Source of the DNA: Glandiceps talaboti
Lineage: Eukaryota > Hemichordata > Enteropneusta > Spengelidae
Direction: 5' to 3'
DNA length: 64,000 bases
NCBI RefSeq assembly: GCF_964340395.1
Contig: NC_135566.1
Coordinates: forward strand, 14,870,501 to 14,934,500
Translations under genes and position numbers: made by a program
Part shown: piece after piece, positions 56,370 through 64,000 of the stretch
How the letters are laid out: each line of letters starts with the position of its first letter
Position numbering within the stretch: position 1 is the stretch's first letter
The notes under the pieces: generated by a model
Seen by the model: only the letters and a program-made list of their open reading frames with translations
Database searches by the model: none
What the model was told of the DNA's origin: nothing

Positions 56370-57939
56370 AAGCTTATGATACACTTTTAAACAAAAGAGC
56401 AAGTATTTGGGTTCTTATGACAACTTGATTCAAGTCAAGATAGGGTGTGTTTTTTTATCAGTTTTGCAGAATCTCAACATATCTTAACACTTTGAAATTC
56501 ATAATGATGACATGCGAAAGTATAGCCTAGGCCCCAGAAGTGGCAGCAAGTCAAAATCCATCCACAGTATGGCCTCCCACTTAATGAAATAAATACGTAG
56601 CTATACTACCAAAGAACACACTTAAAAGAAACATGTTTCCGAGTGTTAGCAAGATCTGCAATATTATCACCTGCATGAAATGGCCAAAGTAAAGTAGATC
56701 ATTAGATACATGAGTTTTAAAAAGAAAATGTTGAAAACAACAAATTTATGGGCATTGGAACTTATCTACATCTTGAACAATTCAGTTTCATTGACCCCAC
56801 TATTTTTATCAAAATAGAAGGGTAATTTTAAAACCATATGTTGAAACTTACCGACCAGTGCAGATGTATTTCTTGGGCATAGAAACATAGTATTCAAATG
56901 CAGTATTCAAATCTGTTTAAATCCATTATGGCAACGATTTCATCAATTCATTGTTAATATTTCCCGTAATGTTATGCTTTCTATACATAGGAGGGGGCTA
57001 TGTGTATCCTGGATGTGTCACCTACCTGTACGGTCAATTTACATGTAAAAATTATTTATTTTGCTGCGAAGTTTTTTTTTTTAATCTGATTAAACAAGTC
57101 TGATCAGTATCTCTTTTCCTTCAATTAATTTATGAAATTATAATTTAAAATGCAATGAAAAAAATTGCAATATGAGAAAGAATTCCCCTCTATTCATTAC
57201 ATCGTGGCATCTACATAAGTCCGCTATGGATTTAAATTTGAATATTGCATATATATATATTGCATGAATATTGCAAACCGTAATCCAAGAAATTCCCCAT
57301 TCGGATTCTGGTTTAGACTGACAGTTCAGCCGTTGTGGGCGTGGTCTAATCTCCCTTGCCCCTATTAGGACAGGCTGATAAGCCTGAACCGATGGTGTCA
57401 TTACAGTCTAGATTCTGGTTATACACCATTCAACCAAACCCCTTGCAATGTAGTGATCAAAATCAAACCAAAATCAATCGAATGAAATTTGATGAAATCA
57501 AAGAATACAAAAAATTCTGTACATATGACTTGACTTAACTTTATTATACTAACCTTAAAATAGTTTGTTAAAAGAGTTGGATTGTTTTACAAGCTTTTAA
57601 CATATTGCCATATTTTCGTAATCATCAAAGTCAACGGTAATTTTTTTCTGTAAATATCTTACGGCAGTACTTTCATATCACCAACTTAGTTAGTACGATA
57701 CATCATATGACATGCATCAAATGTTATGAGAGAGAGAAAATGAAAATAATGCCAGCAATGCAACTGCTCTAGAGATGTAACATATTTTTGCTGTAACCGT
57801 ATGTAATCAATTTGAGCATCTAATCTCAAATTAGTTTTTACCAGATTATTCAAAGATACGACGACGTTTTTTCTCATGACATTATCACACTTTCAACTTG
57901 TATTTTCACAGAATTCAAAAAAAGGAGCTACGTTTGTTT

Positions 57940-58520
57940 TTGTTTTTACATTGGGTTACATCCGTCCTTGCGTTCACCACCATATCTCTGACATACACCA
58001 ACTGATTTCAACCAAACCTGGCACAAAGGTAACATGCTGTGTGAGACATATGTACTTCATGTTATTTTGCGACTGAATCAAATATGGCCAAATGGTCGCC
58101 ATATTTGTTGTTAAATTTCACAATCTGCATCTTAAATTCAAGTGGCTACACCCATATTATCACGTATGAGCTTTCTTTTAAGCCCTCAATACTTATGGAC
58201 ACCTTTCAAGTGTCTACCCTTACATTATCAATGATGAGCTTCTTGTAAGACTTTGACCTTGAAACACATTTTCAAGGTGAAATGTCATAAATATTTCTTC
58301 CTACACTAACCTATAGAAGTTGAATACAGGACTCTATTTAAATATCTATACCACAAAGGTCAGCTTTCATTTTTATACCTTGACCATTGACTTTGACCTC
58401 CAGTTTCAAAGTCAAATAGCATTGCAAAGTGGTCAATAACTTATGAAGTTTTGTATCTAGTGACATCTTTCAAACTTGCACAATGATTTTGCCATAAAAC
58501 AGACAAGTTGGAGCTATGTC
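57940..58520. repeat. Dispersed repeat (copy 2 of the 43-kb type)
   Basis: TTTCAACCAAACCTGGCACA then AAGGTAACATG, GCCATATTTGTTGTTAAA and three internal TTTCAAGTGTCTACCC-like subrepeats. It resembles 43000-43870. Confidence 0.55.
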
Positions 58521-60078
58521 TTCAATGAAGGCTTGTTTATTTTTGTGTTTGCACTTAAATCAGTGTTCTTTATTTTTCCAGAAAGCTTAAAACAGTGCTT
58601 GTAAAGTTTCTTCAGTGATTAGAAAATTGGTATATTGTTAAGTGGAAGAGAAAAATTGTTATTTTCATATCAACACCACTATCATTGCTTTTTGTACTCG
58701 TTTGTGTTTGAAATTCATTTCCTAAATATAAATTTGACTGTTCTTAGTTGGAAAAGATAAGTCATTTTATCTTAATGGATAAACTTCAGTTCTGTCCCAT
58801 TTTGTTTATTTTCTTCTAAGACAGGTTTAAGTGGAAAAAAACTCGGCTATTTTACTTTGTATGTAATTGTTCGTATTTTTCTTTCATAAAAAAATTAAGA
58901 TTTTTGTACAATTTTGTACAATTTCTGAGGAGAAGGGTAAAGGAGTCCTATGTTGTGCATGTTCATGTGTACATATCACTAGTCATTCATAAAAAAAAAA
59001 AACGTAGCAACAGCCTATGTTGTGTTTCTGTCCAAAAAAGAAACCATGGCAATGGCCTGTGTTGTGTTTCTGTAACATATATTACCATTGCTGATCAAAT
59101 GTAATGAAATAACTGCCAAGTTGAATTCTATTATTCTGATCAACAGATCAACATGTTCAATTGTACTCTCATTGAAAACCTGAGTGACATATTTTGCTAG
59201 CGGTTACTTCAATTTTTACCACTTTATTGGGCATTATTAGCCGTGATGCAATCAGAATTTGTTACATCTGTTGCGTCATCCCTTGTGATAAACAATACGT
59301 ACAAACACCACAGATACCATACCATACCGCCTAGTGGTAAAGCCAGTAAACGGACAGTTTGACAAATCCTGTTGACCTGAACAGGTGAAATGTTACTCAT
59401 AAGTACAGTAATAAGAACCATTGGTCATAGTACAGGAAAAACGTATTATTACTATGTTTTACTGACCACATGAACGTGTTTAGGACCACAGATACTAGTT
59501 TCAACAAATATCTGTAAGCTTATATTTTTGTTACTGTTGTTCCCATTAATTTTGCTCTGTTTCATGATTATATCATAGTGGTGCATCACGTCCCTCTGAG
59601 TGAAACCCCTGAAAAACCCAAACATTTTTTTTTTAATAATCTGAACCAGAAATGTGAACATAACTAGAAGAATTGAACAATTGGTTTTAGAAATTGCAGT
59701 TTTTCACTTTCACGTAAGAGTACACGAACACACAGGAAAAGTTTCTGATTCATTCATTTTGTCAAAATTTCCAATAGTTCAATAGGACCTGAATATCAAA
59801 CAATCATATCAAAATTAGGGCCGAATTTTCTTTTATGAAATGTTTGTTGGAGTATATTTTGAAAAATTTGTTGTTGTTGTTGCTGTTTATGCCACTCTGT
59901 ACATGATTGTAGTGTGCTCAAAATAAACGTACCAGGGTATGTTAAGTTAAACTGTGGTAGGATCCCAGTAACCATATAATAAATTGTCTTCTTGCTGGAT
60001 TGGTGACTCTACTACAGTCGGGTGCTATCTAGCTTGTCCTGGGAATAATTTCAACGTGTTATTGAGTTTTGAAAATAT

Positions 60079-60392
60079 CCACTTAATCTGATTGGTTGCA
60101 ATTGGGATTATATCAGACTGCTTGATTATTCAAATGAAGTCATTATGTAAACGAACACTTAATCTGATTGGTTGCAATGTGAAGCGATTATATTACATCA
60201 GACTTTGATTATTCAAATGAAGTCATTATGTAAATGTACGCATAATCTGATTGGTTGCACTGTTGAAGGATTATATTACATGACTTTGATTATTCAAATG
60301 AAGTCATTATGTAAATGTACACACAATCTGATTGGTTGCAATGTGAAGTGATTACATTACATCAGATTTTGATTATTCAAATGAAGTCATGT
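60079..60392 (+). promoter_or_regulatory. Four ~80-bp tandem repeats, each with an inverted CCAAT box
   Basis: Each unit has AATCTGATTGGTTGCA, GATTATATYACATCAGACT and GATTATTCAAATGAAGTCAT then TATGTAAATG. CTGATTGGTT is the inverse of AACCAATCAG, an exact NF-Y-type CCAAT box. The array ends about 105 bases before the ATG at 60497. The repeat is certain; promoter function is inference. Confidence 0.6.
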
Positions 60393-60496
60393 GCAATTGC
60401 AACTCTAATGAACACAGGAATTACGAAGAACAAGTATGATAATTTACATGTACTGCTAATATTATGTAAATGTGTACATATATGGACATTTGAAGA

Positions 60497-60556
60497 ATGG
60501 CTTCTGGCGGTGCAGCTAAAACGATTGGCTTCCAGGATGAGCTGGATAGAGAACAA
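60497..60556 (+). CDS. Candidate first coding exon of a further gene
   Basis: ATG in good context (AAGAATGGC) opens MASGGAAKTIGFQDELDREQ, followed by a possible donor CAA|GTGTAG in phase 0. Without splicing the frame ends one codon later (TAG 60560-60562). The codons and residues look more like real coding sequence than surrounding DNA, and the CCAAT-rich repeat lies just upstream. I found no following exon before 64000, so the rest would be outside the window. It could also be chance. Confidence 0.33.
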
Positions 60557-60873
60557 GTGTAGTTGAGTCACAGATCCAGAATGGCTACCCATGTAGGGAT
60601 ATTAAAAGAAACCTGTGTGCAATCATGATTTGTGATACAAAGCTGGGTTAAGATAGGGGGTTGCAGCCTATTTGTAACCTAACCTGAACTCCCTAGTTTG
60701 ATTACAATTGAAGTCATTCCAGTGTCCATTATTCTTGCCCCTATTTGAAGCAATCATACATGAACTATAAACAAAGCATTAGGTAGTTACTTTGCCATGA
60801 CTGTTTTTGTATTATTCAGTGCTTCATCTAGGCATAGCTTTCCATCCATAAGTGGCCAACACAAGGGAGCTAA

Positions 60874-61323
60874 GAGACCATCACACAATGCTGCACAAGC
60901 TCAATAAATGAACATCGCTCAGTTAGGACAAAACCTCCTCCCTAAAGGAACGTTCACAAATGCAACATCACATATTTATATATGATGTAAACCACGGTGA
61001 AAACTATAGCACTATGATCGATGCAGTGTAAAAAGATGATGGTAAACATGAAGTTCCAACCTTATGAACCTGTTTACTAAGATGATGGTAAATACATCAA
61101 AATACTACCGTAACACAGCACTGTATCTCACATTAGAAGTCAATTTTTATCAACATCTCAGTAGTAAATACAGAAGCTGTTATCATTGAAGACATGAAAG
61201 TTTTCGAAATTTGGTTAGAAGTGTGAACAATTAAGTTCAGCAATCGCATTGACGCCAGACCCCCTCCTTCCTAAACGATTGAATTTCGCTTATTGAGCTT
61301 GTGTGACACTGTGCAATCGTCCC
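60874..61323 (-). mobile_element. Harbinger-like MITE, copy 4 (opposite orientation)
   Basis: Starts GAGACCATCACACAATG and ends TGTGCAATCGTCCC, with TAA at 60871-60873 and 61324-61326. Its internal sequence matches copies 1 and 2 in reverse, including CTCCCTAAAGGAACGTTCAC near the left end. Confidence 0.8.
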
Positions 61324-62566
61324 TAACTGGACTGAAAACAGGGAGTCATCATATCTTTTTAAAGAGAAAAAAAATGAGAATTTTGAAGTAAGCAATGAAG
61401 ATAATGAAATTTAATGCTTTTTGAGCACAGCCAAGTTAATTGCCTCTCTTAACAGTATCAACAATGGACTTAATTTCAGTAACGTCTGCTATGCCATTGG
61501 CAGTATTTTTCCAGTGTTTGTTATTTTTTATTTATCATACTGGTGTTGATCAGAGAGAGTACATTGTAAATAGATTTTTCAGTAAGTTGTTCATGCAACT
61601 CAAAAATTGAAGAGTTCATTAATTGGACTTAAATTTACTTGAAGCTAGGCTTAGAGGATAACGCACTTTGTTCTTCAGTGTCCCAAAAATAATTCACATG
61701 ACATTACACAATTATTGTGCAGAAATGAAAATTTTGCACATGAACATGGTGTTTGATAAGAATATTTGCACTTTTAGTGGTGTCATTTATTAACACTATG
61801 CACGTGGTTGATCATAGACAAAATTTATTTTGCATTACCTGTAGACTGGACTAGTATAAGTGTCATGTGATGGTCGTGTGACTTGTTGCATGTGAGAGTC
61901 ATGTGACATCTCCCATGTGTAGGACATGTAGAGGGCAGCATTCAACTAAACATTTTTGAGGTGTCTTTGGTCTAGGGATTAATTAATTCAGGTCACCAAA
62001 TACAGCTAAAGCAACATTAAAAACATTGCAAAAAGACTTAGCTCACGTTTTATTTCAACTAACATGAATTGATGAAATAAAAACTAAAAACATTCGTGTC
62101 CCTAGGAAATTACAAAAAAAAAAAGAACCTCACACTTGTACCTTTCCATGTTCTTACATACGAGTTTAACATTTTAGAAAAAGCAGTGTCATCACTTGTG
62201 ATTTTCATATACTGCAATCTTGTCACGTACTAGTGTCCAGCATTTTGTTTTGTGTTTATGTAACATTTTAAGTGTTTGTGTACATAGATACATTTGAAAT
62301 CCAGTTTGTAATTATATCAAATTTGTAGTGACACATTCATATGATAGCATTTCATTTATTTATGATGTTAGATCCCCAATTATTGTCAAATACAAGAATT
62401 GGTGTCTTGTGTTTGTATTGCGCAAATTGATTTGGGGACTCGAGACATTTTGACATCAAACGGTGTACCAGTATCACTGTGCCTTCACCACCAAGCAAAC
62501 ATTGTAAATGAAAACACAAGAAATGCTTTGTATAAAGAAAGTTTAGAAGTTTTGTATGTGTGTGTG

Positions 62567-62680
<114 letters not shown>

Positions 62681-64000
62681 TCTGAAAGAAAGCAACAGTG
62701 AGTGACTTTAATGAAATTACTGAGTACCTTTTTTTTGTTTTTTGAAATTTCATTTTGTTGTGTTGGAGATTTTATTATAGTTTTTGTCCCATCAAATGAT
62801 TTGTCCATTTCAAGGATTTGATGGTCAGTGGATGTGAAATCTTACTGTAATGCAGACTCAGAATAGTGGTTTTTTGAGGCTTTACTGAATTTCACAGAGA
62901 TGAGAGAAAATGATGGGAAAGAAAACTGTAGCAATAGAAATTTGCTTTGAAGACTTCTTTATTCATGTACACTTGTAAATTCTGATGTAGTGTTGTCACG
63001 TTCACTTTGGTAAAAGTTTGTTTTACGTGGTATTCTAAATCATCCAGTGCCAGTTTACTCATTTGTGCTGTTCAAAAAAATACAGAAGCAGGACACAACA
63101 TTACATCTTCATTTTATTTTGCTTGGTGAAATATTTCCATTCCTTGAAGCAACACTAACTGCAACAGACACTCGTCCGTTACGGAATCACTTGTCAGTTC
63201 AATGTTTGCGTGAAGTTGCTTATCATTTCATGAAAAATGTCTTGGTCTGTGTATAAAAATAATTAATATTTTTGATACAGCATTCTTGCGATTGCACAAA
63301 TGAATTATTTTGATCTTGGCTATTAAAGTATGTGCAAAAAAATAATGAAAAAAAATAAGTTTAAAAAAAAAGTTTGCAGATTTACATCGAAATGATGTGT
63401 TCAAGGGAACAGAAACTCCGAGTCGATACCTGTTGTAATTAGAACCTCATTGTTCATAGAATTATAAAAACACAACTCTCTCCCCGTGTAGACATTATCT
63501 CTGTACACCAAAGTCCATCACATGGAGTAACGTGCATGTCCTGTCAAAGCAAAGCAGAAGATCAATAGATAAAGTATTCCAGGTTCTATGTGGTAACTAA
63601 GTTGCCATATTTGGAAAGACAAAAGTTTTCTGTAGAATGAAATCTTGTGTAGTCCTGTTTTAGTTAAACACTGTGATCGCTTGTATTAGACCTATTGAAA
63701 TTCAGCCGAGGTGCTCGATATATTCTTTTAACTCATCAGCCCCTGAATAGATAAAACAGTGGCGAATTAGTAAAAAAGGGAAGATGAGACATGCAAATTG
63801 AGTCTGACTGCCATCAAAATTTTGGTCGTATCATTTTGTACTTGTGTTTCCCAGTATTCAAAGATTACCACATGCATATTTTTTCGTTTGCTTTCTAAAC
63901 TCTTAAAAAGTTTTACCTGCAAAAACTGCTTGATACAGCAAGGGTATGTTGTGTTTATTGTGTTGTCTCCCTTTTATGTGAATGTTAAAATGTGTAATAT

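Larger units (their letters stand above)
55381..60078. other. Gene 3 3' region and intergenic DNA
   Basis: No firmly supported coding exon. It contains a possible alternative 3' exon at 56202, poly-G runs at ~55680 and ~56075, a CTCF-like site at 56045 and a dispersed repeat at 57940. AATAAA occurs near 55656 and 56587, among other places. Which one ends gene 3 is unknown. Confidence 0.5.

Overview
This is an AT-rich, intron-rich stretch of animal nuclear DNA. Consensus GT/AG introns, very small exons in very large introns, many short inverted-repeat transposons, compound microsatellites and CTCF-like motifs point to an invertebrate bilaterian, probably marine. I cannot fix the phylum from sequence alone. 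No rRNA, tRNA, CRISPR or bacterial feature was seen.

Three genes are supported by phase-consistent exon chains. (1) Plus strand, 85-6765: the last six exons of a gene that begins upstream of the window. It encodes a glutamine/proline-rich region, a Ser/Lys/Pro-rich linker and a short C-terminal coiled coil, and I do not recognise the family. (2) Minus strand, 20227-14086: a complete six-exon phosphatidylinositol synthase gene (CDIPT, 221 aa) with an intact CDP-alcohol phosphotransferase motif. This is the only confidently named gene. (3) Plus strand, starting at 21772, head-to-head with CDIPT across a 1.5-kb shared upstream region: an unrecognised hydrophilic protein. It has two possible 3' ends. 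One is a short form (248 aa) ending in a small exon at 30242-30279 with an immediate AATAAA. The other is a long form (about 888 aa) that skips this exon, crosses a 22.8-kb intron to a 1.9-kb exon (50539-52425) and ends in an exon at 55310.

A weak candidate for a fourth gene start is a short ATG exon at 60497-60556. It follows four tandem copies of an ~80-bp repeat, each carrying a perfect inverted CCAAT (NF-Y-type) box.

The rest is introns and intergenic DNA filled with non-autonomous DNA transposons and satellites. The families I could define are: a Harbinger-like MITE with 3-bp TWA target duplications (four full copies); a Mutator-like MITE with 9-bp target duplications (two copies); a MITE with ends related to TAGTGTTTT (two clear copies); a short AGTCTGTAAG-ended element (three copies); several palindromic elements; and tandem arrays with 47-, 57- and ~80-bp units. 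The most striking single structure is a perfect 187-bp palindrome at 33327-33513, flush with the end of one MITE.

There is no operon-like co-function. The CDIPT/gene-3 pair may share a divergent promoter. The rest of the layout looks like an ordinary repeat-rich animal locus.
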